Assembly (NCBI GenBank): GCA_000320605.2
Contig: KB445794.1
Location: 1,398,033-1,462,032 of the forward strand
Reading direction: 5' to 3'
Length of the DNA stretch: 64,000 nt
Origin: Gelatoporia subvermispora B
Taxonomy: Eukaryota; Basidiomycota; Agaricomycetes; Polyporales; Gelatoporiaceae
Shown here one piece after another: positions 35,516 through 46,661 of this stretch. The notes under the pieces were generated by a model. The model was not told the origin of the DNA, ran no database searches, and was given only the letters and a program-made list of their open reading frames with translations. The stretch's first letter is position 1; each line of letters opens with the position of its first letter. A program made the translations under genes and the position numbers.

Positions 35516-37645
35516 CTAGCTTGTCTTGCCGCGGACGACAAGACCCGCGTCCCAGGTGCCGACCAGCCATCCGTCTTCTACGAGCGCATTCTTGACTGCA
35601 GGGCTGAGGACGCCGATGCCGTTCACGGAGTGATTCCCCCGCCCGGTGATGATCTTCAGCGGGCGTGCTACAGCGGTGAACGGGCCTCGTAAGCTGACTG
35701 CAATTTCGAGAACAGTGGCATATCAACGCACCTACGGACGCGCCCTGCGCGCGGAGGATATCTTTGACGATCTGTACAGCCTCAGCGACCGTCGTGCCGT
35801 GCAAATCTATCGTGTCGCCGTTCGCCGAGCCCGATCTACACATCTTGTCAGCAATCAGACGTTGCGAGACAGCGCGAGACACCACGCACCGCGTCGCCTC
35901 GACCATCGCGCGCGCGCCCTCGAGCGACTCCTTCTGCGCCTGCTGCTGGAGCTCACGGGCCTGGAGACGGGTCAGCATCGGACGCCCGCGCAACAGTGTG
36001 TGTGAGCCGAAGTACTCACCCGCTCCGCGTAGTAAAGCGCGATGTCGCCCCCGTGCTTCTGGCCCCGCGCCTGCTGCCATGCCCGCCCTGCCTCCTTCAG
36101 CGCTTCCCGCCGGCGGTCGAGGAATTGTTGTGCACGCCGCCGATGCCGCGCAGCCGTCGCGGACAGCTCGCCGACGTCGCCCTTCCCGCCCTTGCCCAGC
36201 CCATTGCCAGCCCCGCGCGTCCGGCGCGCGTGGGCGGCGGCGTAGGCTGGGATGGACTCAGCAAGCGGGTGCGGGGAAGACGGGGGAGGCCGTAACGGAA
36301 CGGTCTGCCACGCAGTGGGGCTCTTCGGGACGGGTGACGGCGGTGGCGTGCGGAATGCAGGTGGTGGATGCAGAGGTAACCGCAGCACGCGAGAAGCCGT
36401 CGAGGATGTCACGGGGCTAGAGGGCTTGACCGCCGGCGAGGAAGGAGGGGGCACGGGAGAGTGGTACACGCCCCATTCTTGCGTCTCGAGCTCCCGGAGG
36501 AGGCCGACGATCTCGAGTGCGGTGTCTGGGCTGCCCTTGGCTGCCCGCAACGCGAGTTTTGCGTCGTCCACGAGCTGCGCACGGGCCTCCGCGTTGAGGT
36601 CTTGATGCTGGGGCTGGTCGAAGAGGATCTCGCAGAGCGAAGAGAGCTGCGGTGTCTCGTCCGGGGTTGGGTCTGAGTCGGCGGGGACCTTTGGAGTGGA
36701 TGCAAGGGACCGCAGCGCAGTGCGAACAGCATGTACTGGCGTGGGGTGATCCGGCACATGGAAGATGGACTGAAAGTTCAAGTAGGACGGAGGCTGGGGC
36801 GGAAGAAGAGTGGATAGGTATGACGCTACGGAGGACAGCTGGGTCCATGGATCGGGTGCTGCAGGGGTGCGGGGTGAATTTGGCGTGGAGCGGGCATGCT
36901 GCCGCTGGCGGACGTCAATGAGAGCAATCTTCGTACCGCGATTGTTACTGCTCTTCTTCGCTTTCACCTGAACTGGGGGAGCCTGTCCAGATCTCTTCCT
37001 CCCTACCGTCTCCCATGGTGCATAGTCTAGAGGTGGTCCGACGCCATCGTCCTCCAGACCGTCGAGACCGCGCTCCTCCAGTTCACGGATGAATTCATTG
37101 CTGAGGACATAGTCGATAATGCTATCCATATCCATATCCTCCACATCTGTGAGGTCCATAGGGCCGAGAGCCCTCTTCAACTTGTTGACCGGGACACATG
37201 GAAAGACCGAGCGCAGGAAAGCTAGAGGCGAACCAGTAGATAGTTGAGACGATGTATCGGATGTCGCGGAGGTTGCTGCACTATTAGTCGTGCAGTTCCT
37301 GGAGAAGTAGTCAGGGCTGTTGCTGTCGTCCGCGGTAGTGGTGGAGTGAGACGAGATCCGGAGTTGTGAAGTCTGTTCCGTTAGGTCGTCCTCGTCGAGC
37401 AACTGAGTTTCTGCAGCCGCTGCCAATTCGGACAGCTGCTCCTGCAGGATGTTAATGTTTTCCGCGGTATGTTCCTTGGTGGATAGAAAGTCATCGACGA
37501 TAACGGCTACGAGGGAGCTATCCAGCGGGGGGCAGAACTTCGTCTTCGGATGGGAAGATCAACGTCGGGCCTCACGGCACGTCGACAAATAGCTCGGAAG
37601 CGGTCTCACCTGCAACGTGTCGTGGAGTGTAGGAAGGGATCCCAT
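35516..37645 (-). CDS. CUE/DUF1771/SMR-domain protein (Cue2-like)
   Basis: A protein of the family that includes yeast Cue2, the endonuclease that cuts mRNA at stalled ribosomes. The first exon codes only MGSLPTLHDTLQ and is spliced, with an AAG acceptor, to TKFCPPLDSSLVAVIVDDFL. Without that exon the frame has no ATG. Around residues 100-160 lies a CUE-like, ubiquitin-binding region (FLRSVFPCVPVNKLKRAL, IIDYVLSNEFI). A Ser/Pro-rich linker follows, then a DUF1771 helix pair (HRRRAQQFLDRRREALKEA, IALYYAERARELQQQ). The SMR domain is last, with IDLHGTTVAEAV and GRGNHSVNGIGVL, which are the DxH and GxGxHS motifs. It ends LVVRGKTS. The second SMR intron is at about 35647-35692. All expected catalytic motifs are present. 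Confidence 0.85.
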
Positions 37646-38983
37646 TGATGAAGGTTATGTACAGATAGGACTGAGGAATAGTTGTGAAGAAGGTGTGGCC
37701 GAGGCGACTAGACTGCGTTTGGGTCGCAGTGGCACCTAGTGGCACCCCTCCTTCAGTCCACTGTCGCGTGCCTTCTTCCCGTCCGATGCGTGACCTCTAC
37801 AGCTACCTCCCACTGTCTGCGCGATCTGACTCTGGTTGTTGACCCAAGCGCGCTCAGAGCGAGGCGACGCTGACTCATGAAACTCTGGAGTCTTGCTCAG
37901 TGGTAGAGCTCTATCGCTTGGATTTGGGTATTCGTGTTACACAGTGTGTTCAAATCAACAGGCCTGTTTGCAAGAGCGGCATCCTTAAAATCTAACTCCA
38001 TTTCCTCGGAGGACGGGCTCTGGCGGGTTTGCTATCTCCTTGGCCGTCAAACTCCGTCGGAGTGTAACGAGGATACTAATCCGACGTGAACTTTTGTCCT
38101 TACGCAAGGGCTATTTCTCCGATAAGATGTGCGACGCTTCTACAAATTTCACCAACGCTAACATGGCTTGCCTACAGAGCATTGGTTCCAAGACGTTCGT
38201 GGTGGATCCTTAGGTTTGCGCACAGCGCTGATATTCCAGGCTGGTATGGCGATTGCAATGCTCACTGGTACGCGCGACATAATAATGAAGAAATATACAT
38301 CGATTGCGAAAAGTTCGCGAATATGCTGCAGTCGCGAGTCTTGTCTTTCCTTCTTTGGTAGCAGTGCGTGCCTCTTCCATCACGAGACAACGCCACCAGG
38401 AACGATGCGGAGCCGTTCGCGTTAAGAGTCGCCCTCGAGGTACGAGCGCCTTACGATTTTCGTCTGTGCATTGATGAAAGTTTCCCATCTCTTTACATAG
38501 ATGTCGCCATGCTTCCAGATCAGGAGACAATATAGATTGTTAGAGATCCATACTAGCGGTTCTCGCTTATAGCAGAATCGAGTGGTCCTCGAACATGCCG
38601 AGCAGAACCATTCCGCCTCCGAGGCGGAAGCAGTGCTAGTGACATTGCGCTCTCGATCGTCGGAATGCAGGCTCCTCCAGGACTCTTCACCGTTACGCCA
38701 ACGCATCGGCATGTGTCCGAGACGGTGTCTTGCGGGTCTACTCTCCGAGCACCCCAATCGCACTAAACCTGATTCTCGCATGAATATCGACAGACGGCGG
38801 TTGGTTCTTTCTTTGGTGTGGTGGGGCGCGCACTTGGCTACACTGGGCAAATGCCACATTGGCATTTCCTGATGTGTGCGTGACGTGCTCCAAATTTCGT
38901 AGATAGTGCTGTCTCTTTCGGACAATAGCTTCCGATAGGAAGCGTGTATATATGCCATGGCTGTCATCTGTCCGCCGGGCCGC
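37646..38983. other. upstream region of SMR and P450 genes
   Basis: About 1.3 kb between divergent genes. It contains the 19-bp palindrome listed separately and a weak tRNA-like patch near 37.9 kb that does not fold. A 181-codon minus-strand frame (38422-38967) has no motif and is not called. Confidence 0.5.
38611..38629. promoter_or_regulatory. perfect 19-bp palindrome, possible Zn2Cys6 factor site
   Basis: TTCCGCCTCCGAGGCGGAA has 9-bp perfect arms around one central base and carries paired CCG/CGG triplets, as in binding sites of fungal zinc binuclear cluster regulators. It lies 424 bp upstream of the P450 start codon and about 355 bp upstream of its TATA box. Confidence 0.45.
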
Positions 38984-38990
38984 TATATAA
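38984..38990 (+). promoter_or_regulatory. TATA box of the P450 gene
   Basis: TATATAA lies 63 bp before the ATG at 39053. It also shows that the earlier in-frame ATG at 38957 cannot be the start, as it precedes the core promoter. Confidence 0.65.
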
Positions 38991-39052
38991 AGAGTGACCG
39001 AACTTTCGCCTCACGAGGAGGCCGCGTTTACTGGCATCTAGCTGGTCTTACA

Positions 39053-41399
39053 ATGTTCAGCGTCGTTGGGTTATTATGTATCGGTATACCTCTGATCATC
39101 CTCCTGCGTCGCTTCACTCGACGCAGTCCCTTGGGATTCCTTCGTGGACCACCTCCCTCCTCCGTCATCTATGGTGAGTGAGAGCATAGAGTTCATGGGG
39201 TTTTTGATACACAACTAGGTTTACATCAGGAAATATGCTCGAAATCACGCAGCAGGACCAGGTTGGGGACATAGATACCAAGTGGAATCGCGAATATGGC
39301 AATGCTTGGAAAATTAGAAACTGCTTGGGAGTACGTCTGCCGCAGTCCTATGGCATTCTATGAGCCACCCCGAAATAGGATCTGTTTACTGATAGTGTGC
39401 CGCAGGGGGATATACTCATGCTAACTGACCCGAAGGTGGGGGACTTCGGTTGACCCCGGTTGTCCTTCAGCTCATTGACAATACGAAGTAGGCATTGCAG
39501 CACATCTGTCAAAAGAGCGGTTATAATTATCCCAAGGACAAGACATTAACTCAAACAATCCAGATGATCACTGGACCCGGTCTTGTTGGAGTGAACGGTG
39601 AGGAACGACTTTTCGAATGAAGGGTTGGGAATTGAAGACACTAAATCTCCTGAATCAGGCGATGTGCATATGCGTCAGCGTAATGTCATGCACCCGGCTT
39701 TCACAAATGCTCGCCTTCGCGACTATTTACCAATCTTCCAAAACGTAGTTGGGAAGGTAAGTCAATCAATGGATTGACCGGGTAATCTTCCTCTGATGCA
39801 TGTGATGTAAAAGATGGCGGACAAGTTGAAGACCTCTACTGCATGGAAATCGGACTTGCAAGAAGGGTCTGTTATGAATATGCACGGATGGCTGCACAGG
39901 ACAGCATTGGACATGATTGGACAAGGTTTGCGTTGGCGTAGTCTCTCTGAAATTAAAGCTGATACCCCGTTCCAGTGGTCTCGGATTATGACTTTGGAGC
40001 ACTAGACGACGAGCCCACCGAATTAGGGCGAGCATATCAAAGCACATTGTGAGCACCCCATCCGAATCGTTTCAGCATTGAAGTCAATCAAATTAGCGGA
40101 GAATTCCCTCCTCGTCCACTCAAGTCCGAGCTTCTTTTTAAGAGTGCTTGGAAATACATACCATCGAAAGTGATAGACCTGATCAAGTATATACCTTCGC
40201 CGGAAACGAACCGCCTGTGTGAGGCGCTCGACGTGATGGAACGCCTCGGCACACAGTTGGTGAAGCAAAGTTCAATCGTTTCGGGTACCGGAAAGCGCAC
40301 CGACATGATCGGTATTCTGAGTGAGCTGCCCTTGCGCTACTATGATATCATGTTATTGACAACACTGAACCAGCCGAAAACAACGATCGCCAAGAGCCTA
40401 GTGCGCGACTTAGCGATGTCGAACTCACTGCACAGACTGTGACGCTGATCCTTGCGGGACATGAAACAACTGCAACAACGTTAGACTTTGTTCTTTACGA
40501 GCTCGCGAAGAGGCCCGAATACCAGGCCAAGATGCGCGATGAAATAGTCTCACTGCGCGAGAAGATGCAAGGACGAGGCGCCACAGAATATACTCTCGAG
40601 GATCTCGATACCTTGCAATACACAACAGCGGTTGTCAAAGTGAGCTCACACTTGTTCTGCTTTTCGATGCTCACATGATTTCAGGAATCATTACGTTTTC
40701 ACTCAGTTGTGTACCACATCACACGTGAAGCAGCAAATGACGACGTGATACCGTTATCCGAGCCTGTGATGTCTCGAGACGGTGAATTGATACACAGCAT
40801 TCCTGTCAAGGCGGGTCAGCTTGTGCTGCTTTCACAGTGGGGATTCAACCGGTATGTACACGTTCTTTTTCTAACTACACATACACTCAGACAAATCTGA
40901 ACGCGGTGTAGCTTGCCGGGTTACTGGGGTCCTGATGCGGGTACATGGAATCCGGAGCGTTTTCTCGATTCTACAGCGCAGAGAGACCCAAGTGTGGGAA
41001 TGTATGCTAACTTGTGAGTTGGTTTGATCCATGTTGCATCTGCAACGCTCATAATGAACCAATTACAATATAGAATGACATTTTGTGAGTACCCGGGTAC
41101 GGTCGTCAACATTTCAACTTACAATGTGCCTTGAAGCTGCGGGGATCCGTGGCTGCATAGGATGGCGGTTCGCGTGAGTACAGTTTGATGGAGTCTTGTT
41201 CTTGGTTGTCACACGTTGCTTCGGCAGGGTGATACAAACCACATCTATACTCATTCAGCTGGTCGAGGAATTCGAACTGCAAATACCAGCCGAAAATCCC
41301 GACATTGTGCGAGCGGCGCCAGGTCCCATTATGACTCCGTATGTTCGGAGTCGGATGCATGAGGGTCCTTGCATGCCCTTGCAGATAATTCCACTATGA
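39053..41399 (+). CDS. cytochrome P450 monooxygenase
   Basis: A haem-thiolate monooxygenase anchored in the ER by an N-terminal span (MFSVVGLLCIGIPLIILLRR) followed by a Pro-rich hinge. The gene has about a dozen introns of roughly 45-75 nt and codes for about 520-530 aa. Motifs in order: the I-helix AGHETTATTLDF, the K-helix ExxR in KESLRFHS, the PERF-like region TWNPERFLD, and the haem loop FSAGIRGCIGWRFA with the Cys ligand. Apparent stops in the middle vanish with splicing: a 48-nt intron near 40049-40096 gives STFGEFPPRPLK, and another near 40322-40374 joins MIGIL to TENNDRQEPSARLSDVELTAQ. The protein therefore looks intact. Substrate and CYP family are unknown. The AGHETTATTL type is common among expanded basidiomycete P450s. 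Confidence 0.9.
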
Positions 41400-41872
41400 A
41401 TCAAAATATTTCTGGAGACTATCTCTGGCCACATTCGGGGGGTCGAAAGGATAGGCAGGAAATCGTGATCCTCTACACTCGCCTTGAATAATGCTCAGTT
41501 CGCTCCAGGGACGACTCACGAGCACGTTGATGTACACCAAGCATGTATTTAACCAGACAATGTCTTCATGCACTAAAGCCGAACAAGACTCCTCTGTTCC
41601 GTAACTTTACTAAGAGTATTTAAAATCGCTACGCAACACCTACCGGGACTGTGGCCGTAGAATCTAGATCGCCCGTATTCGACGGAGCTGGAAGTGAGTC
41701 TAATCGTTGGCAGACTTACCTTTTATGGTTCTATTCCTCAACGCCCATGAGAACTTGTGGCGGGTGCTCTCGATCTCTCCATGCTCGAGTAATGCATCAG
41801 GCATTGGACGACGATTTCGCCATATAAGAGCTTCTACTCACTCAATAGTTACAATAATACCCTGCAGAGAGG
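41400..41872. other. short spacer with TATA-like site
   Basis: It holds the P450 3' end and the promoter of the next gene. CATATAAG at about 41821-41828 lies 45-50 bp before that gene's ATG. Confidence 0.45.
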
Positions 41873-43461
41873 ATGTCCTACAACAAGGCAAGGCATGGCA
41901 GTGGTAGTCAAGACTGGTCTCCCGGCGCGTCTTCCGAGTCGGATTGGGAGCCAGAGGGGAGTGTGAAGGTGAGTATTGACGACCGTCCACGTTCGAATAC
42001 TGACATTGTGCCAGGCCACTCGTTCCAAACGAAGGAGAATAGGCGATAGAGAGGCCTCGCTCGTTTCCACGGTTCCGCCATTGCCCGCAACGTTATTCGA
42101 GTCTCTCCTAGACTTGTATGCTCCGCCACATGTACATGAAGGAGAGACCTACGCAGACATGGAATGTCCATTCGAAGTGCTGCTTGAAGAACTGCTGCCG
42201 GACTTGGAAAACACTGTGCCCGCGATGCAGGAGAGGCTGTCCGAGCGTGACGAGACAGTGAGTAGTGCATGCAAGAGGTAATTAATCATGCTAAATCAGA
42301 CCACTGTGCTGCGCAGGGACAGATCCTACATCCCCTATCACGTTCAGAAGTCAAAAAGTTACTGCAACGACTCCAGGCAATTCGGAATTCGGGGACTCCT
42401 TTGACTACCGCCGCGGCCATCGTGGCAAGGAAATTGAAGCAGCATCAGGTGGAGCTGATCAACCAAATGTCCATCTGTCGAGGAATTTGACTGTTCCTAC
42501 AGGGCCCTTTACGCCGCCGGGTACTCAACGCGCCAATCATCCATACTCCTGCAGGGCCTCTAACGCCGCTTGAGTGCTCCCGTACGGCTTCGAGCGCAAA
42601 CACACAAGTCCTCGACGCACTATATGCCATACAGACGACACCGTTCGAGCGCTCTTTCTTGTCTCGTCTTCATGGAGAGCGTCCGGAACATACGCCTTAC
42701 CTAATTGCTCTCGATTGGGAGACGCGCAGTCCCTGGATGGACCTTATGAGCGACATTCGTGAGCATCATAGCTTAGCCCAGTGCGTCGCAGCGTGTGAGC
42801 GAAAGCGATTTGTCCGATAACGTATGTTGTAGCCCGGACCGCGAACAGCCCGTGGAGACAGCGGCTCCTATTGAATATGTCTCTCTGCAACCGGTTCATC
42901 TTCCTCAGGTGCACAGTTTGCTCGCGCACATCTTTTGGGAAGGCATCGATGGTGAGTAATCATCCGTACGCTGCGGCCTTCTGGTTGTTCACCACCGGGG
43001 CAGTCAGCGAATCTCTACTGTACTCGCCCGAGAAATGCACAATTGTAGCCGCCTACAAACGTCTCGTTGTCGGCGTCGCACTTCTCAGCAGTCCTCTCGA
43101 GACCTACATAACATACCTGGCCGTTCGTCCCGGCTGGGAGAACACGCAAATAGCAACGTTTGTTCGCAACCACTCTTTCTGAAACGTACTGACGGTTATG
43201 ACAATCTAGATCTATGCTATATCACCTCATTACTCTAAATCCTAACAGAGACATCACTCTACATGTTTCCATCAACAACCCGGCTATGGTGAGTATAGGA
43301 TCATTGGAGAAAGGGGATGCGCCTGAAGCAGGGTCCTGCAGTTGCTCTACAACCGTTTTGGGTTCAAGGCAGAAGAATTTGTCGTGGGTTTCTACGAGGA
43401 CTACCTCGACACTCAGTCCCGCGCCTCCAAGAACGCCTTCCGGCTCCGGTTACGGCGCTAA
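41873..43461 (+). CDS. GNAT acetyltransferase, KAT14/ATAC2-like
   Basis: The C-terminal half is a GNAT acetyl-CoA-dependent acetyltransferase resembling metazoan KAT14 (CSRP2BP/ATAC2), a subunit of the ATAC histone acetyltransferase complex. Key blocks are HIFWEGIDVSESLLYSPEKC, IVAAYKRLVVGVALLSSPLE, ITYLAVRPGWENTQIATSML, ITLHVSINNPAMLLYNRFGF and GFYEDYLD. The N-terminal half begins MSYNKARHGSGSQDWSP and is basic and Ser-rich, with an acidic helical stretch. I see no PHD finger. Eight exons: a 54-nt in-frame intron at about 42449-42502 removes a TGA, and junctions at about 42779, 42950, 43161 and 43289 all keep the reading. The stop is 20 bp from the stop of the sirtuin gene on the other strand, so the transcripts must overlap. 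Target and complex are inferred from the family. Confidence 0.82.
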
Positions 43462-43481
43462 TCCACCTCTCACACATGGTT

Positions 43482-46166
43482 TCAATGTGTCCGTGCCCTC
43501 TTTGATGAAGGGGTATCAGTCCGGGAACGAGGCACAGGGCTGGCCGAGGGGCTATCAGGGTCGCCATTCGACGCAAGTGTGGATTGTCGTTCTATATCTT
43601 GGACCCACTTCCCACCTTCGGCGCCTTCGAATAGCCAGACGTGGCTGGCCCGGTGTCGCCGTCAGCCTCGCCGCGATGGAAATTGGACGTGCCAACTTAC
43701 GTATTGCCTACACGTTGTGGCTCGGAGAGATGAACCTCCGAGGGCCGCTTCAGGTCTCTCCGTGGCCGGCCGGCCTTCAAATCGGATGCAGCGGGCAAGT
43801 TCGGAAGATCCCAGCCCAGGCGTTGGCATAGATGTTGTACGATGTCATCCGCATTACCAAGCAAGACAATCTGGCAACAATGTGGACAAAGACTTCCCAA
43901 GGATGAGGCGACTGTACTTACATCTGGGTTGATGTGCCTCACAGGAGTCTTGTTTATTAAGATCTGGTCACAATGTTCAACAAAAGCGGACATGGATGCA
44001 GCGAAGACAGTTTACCTGGGGTACCGAATGGGGTAGATGCGCTACAAATAACATGTCAGGATTGAATGGAGCGGTATACCCTGCAAACTTAGACCCACCC
44101 AGAATATCAGAGACCGGGGCAACTTTGAGGGAGGTACCGATGACCAGAAGTAGATCAACTTGCTGCCGATCTTCCAGTAATGCTCGGTCGAAGGCGTCGT
44201 TGAGTTTCTCGCCGAAGAACGTGATGTCTGGCTAAGCATACATTTTTGAGTGTCTGAACGCCAGTAGCCACGCATTGTGAATACCTTCATGATACCTGGT
44301 GGGTATGCCGGAGCATCGGACTCATCCGATTGATCGCTGTTCCACTTCTTGTTATCTCGCTTCTTTCTCTTCTTGCCATTCTCTTGTTCCTTTTTCCATG
44401 TAGGAGTACAAATTTTGCACAACGGTACAGTCTGCTTCATGATCTCTTGTTCTATATCGTTGCCAGGCACGTGGGCCTTGCAGTTCAAGCATGTTGCTGT
44501 CGCGAATGAGCCGTGACATTGGAGTACACGATGTACGCCGGCTTTTGTCTCTAGAGTGTCGATATTCTGTGTGTAATTCTGACGTGCGGTCAAAACTTAG
44601 CATTTCTCACTTACATATAGCACTATGTAAACGGCGAACTTACACGCAACAACTACACGACCATCAGTGTGAGATCGCTATGACTACTGTGAGAATCTAA
44701 GTGATAGCTCACTTTGCCCTTGTCTTCAATCAACTTGATGAAACGATGGCATGGAGAGGGTATAAAATTCGACGGGTATATTTTACTGTAACCATGTGAG
44801 CCGAGTGAGCGGTCGTGTTTCGACGATATGGCACCCGACTGACCTGGCAAAAGAGCTACGGCAGCTTATTTGTAAGATGGCAAAGGGAAATCCAAAGTGT
44901 GTGCTCACTAGAATACTGAGAGAAAGATGTTAGACAGCTCGAGAAAGATGCCAATGAGTACATACATGCGGGATCCTCTCGGAAATAGTGTACGTCAAAC
45001 CTATAATTTAGAGGATCGTTAGTTCTCCTTTGCGCGTACCCTCACGAGATACACACATTTGTTGAGGGTCGTCCAAGTTATAGTGATCGTCGCGGGCCAG
45101 AGTGGCGTAGATGCCGTCCCGCGAGCGGAAATCCGGGATTCCACATGAGACACCTATGACGCAGCTCAACCATCACATGCAATTAATCGCATCGTCAGAG
45201 CGACTTACTGATACCAGCTCCAGTCAAGATGATGATACGTTTGCACTCCTTGATCAACCCTATCACATCATCAATGGTGTTATACTGTGGCAATTTCTCG
45301 CGTGCTTCCAGTCTGTGTGCAACACATAGTCAGAAGCCGATGAGCCAGGTCCTGTCGATGGCACGTACTCTCTTGTCAGTGCAACCCGGAGGAAATACAG
45401 CAATGTCTTCCTCCGCTTCAAGCGCAGCTCTTTACACTGATTCGGAATGTTGAATTTGAGATGAGACTTCAGGTAGATAGCCCAAAATCACTTACTAAGC
45501 ATACACCAAAGGCATACAGTAACTTGGGGATTGCAATATCCCTCGAGATGACATATTCACCTATAAAAGCCGATATGCCTGGAATCGTAATTCTATGGTT
45601 AGACATTCTGATCGTTGCATTCCATGTTGCTGCACTGCATACCGTGTTCTTTGAGACAGTATTTCATATCCTTGACATCTTGCTCAGTCCATGCATTTTG
45701 GGCTGTACGTAGAATATGCCGGTTCAGCGTATGAATCAAGAGTAACGCGGCCACCCCGGTTGCAATTTCGTGATCCCCTGAGCAGATCACGATAACGCTA
45801 CGCGGTCCGAAGCTCCCTGGGCTCACCTTCATCGAGATACGCGTCAAAGTCCGACGCGTCCTCCTCCGAGGACGCGAACTCGCGCGGGTAGTACGCACTG
45901 CCTACATCAACCTCCGGACCGTCCTCTTCGTCAGAGGAGTCGTCATTGATGTGGAGGTCTCCCGTGTAGCCATCGAGGAGATCTTCGATGATATCCTGGT
46001 CGGCATCAACTACCTCCGCGGCTGCGATATACGCGCGCAATTGGAGCGCATATATGCTGCTGCTGCGCGGCTTTTGGCCAGAAAGCGGACTGAAGGACGC
46101 CGCCGCTGGGGGGATCGCGCTTGCGGTTGAGGATGATTGCAGGGCCAACTCTTTCGCTTCAGACAT
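43482..46166 (-). CDS. Sir2/Hst1-type NAD-dependent protein deacetylase
   Basis: A class I sirtuin that removes acetyl groups from histones using NAD+. About eleven exons. After an acidic N-terminus ([15 protein letters not shown]) comes the Sir2/Hst1-specific helical region ([33 protein letters not shown]). The catalytic core follows with [21 protein letters not shown], the [10 protein letters not shown] block, the active-site histidine in [12 protein letters not shown], and zinc cysteine pairs CLNC and [46 protein letters not shown] and [11 protein letters not shown] complete it. A lysine-rich, nuclear-localisation-like insert (KKRKKR) sits in the zinc module. The final intron (GTAAGT donor just after GNT) is needed to reach the family-typical end; without it the protein stops about 55 residues early. 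It converges with the acetyltransferase gene. Confidence 0.9.
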
Positions 46167-46661
46167 GATGGTTGTCAGTAAGTGGGCGTAGACGGAATTG
46201 ATACCAGTCGTAACCCGGCAGATCTTTGGGCGGGGACGCGGAGTTGCGGTCTCGTGACCCCGGCCACCGCTCAATTTCGCTAAAAGGCACCCCTGCTCAG
46301 CGACGCGGCTGGGCGGCTCGCAGATTCTTTGCGTTCGGTATAGTTACTCGAGACTACAGATTACAGTTCTCAAAAAATACATCATACAGACAGCGGGGTA
46401 TTAGAAGCTGGATAACAGCTCATCCATTCCGTGAGGGGGTATCAAGGGGACAAAGTCGGGCTGAGACTGCGCAAGATGAAAGAGGGCTCGAGAAGCTTAC
46501 TAAGATTACAAAAAAAGTGAAAATTGTCCGAGGCAACAGAACACTTGCGCCCAATTGGGGAGAAACTTACAGCCCTGCAATGCGGCAGAGAAAAAAACTA
46601 CTGGTTCAGTGGGCGAACTAGGTAAGGCGACAACACACTCACCGGGATACCGGGATGATTT
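46167..46661. other. upstream region of the sirtuin gene
   Basis: This 495-bp spacer includes the sirtuin promoter and the 3' end of the next minus-strand gene. No gene or clear TATA box was seen. Confidence 0.45.

Noticed and set aside
37886..37968. Possible tRNA gene (A-box-like TTGCTCAGTGG with GCTC/GAGC arms, and GTTCAAATC as B box)
   Set aside because: The D arm looks right, but neither the acceptor stem nor the T stem pairs and no anticodon arm can be drawn. At best a decayed tRNA or SINE head.
38422..38967. 181-codon minus-strand open frame upstream of the P450
   Set aside because: It spans the P450 promoter and the palindrome, has no motif, and its composition looks random.
39053..41399. 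P450 as a pseudogene, because the raw frames contain stops near 40050, 40330 and 41090
   Set aside because: Each stop lies in a short GT-AG intron. The spliced reading has intact I-helix, ExxR and haem loop.
42285..42560. Frameshift or stop in the middle of the acetyltransferase gene
   Set aside because: A 54-nt intron that is a multiple of three removes the TGA, and the flanking reading is continuous. The donor is weak, so this junction merits RNA support.
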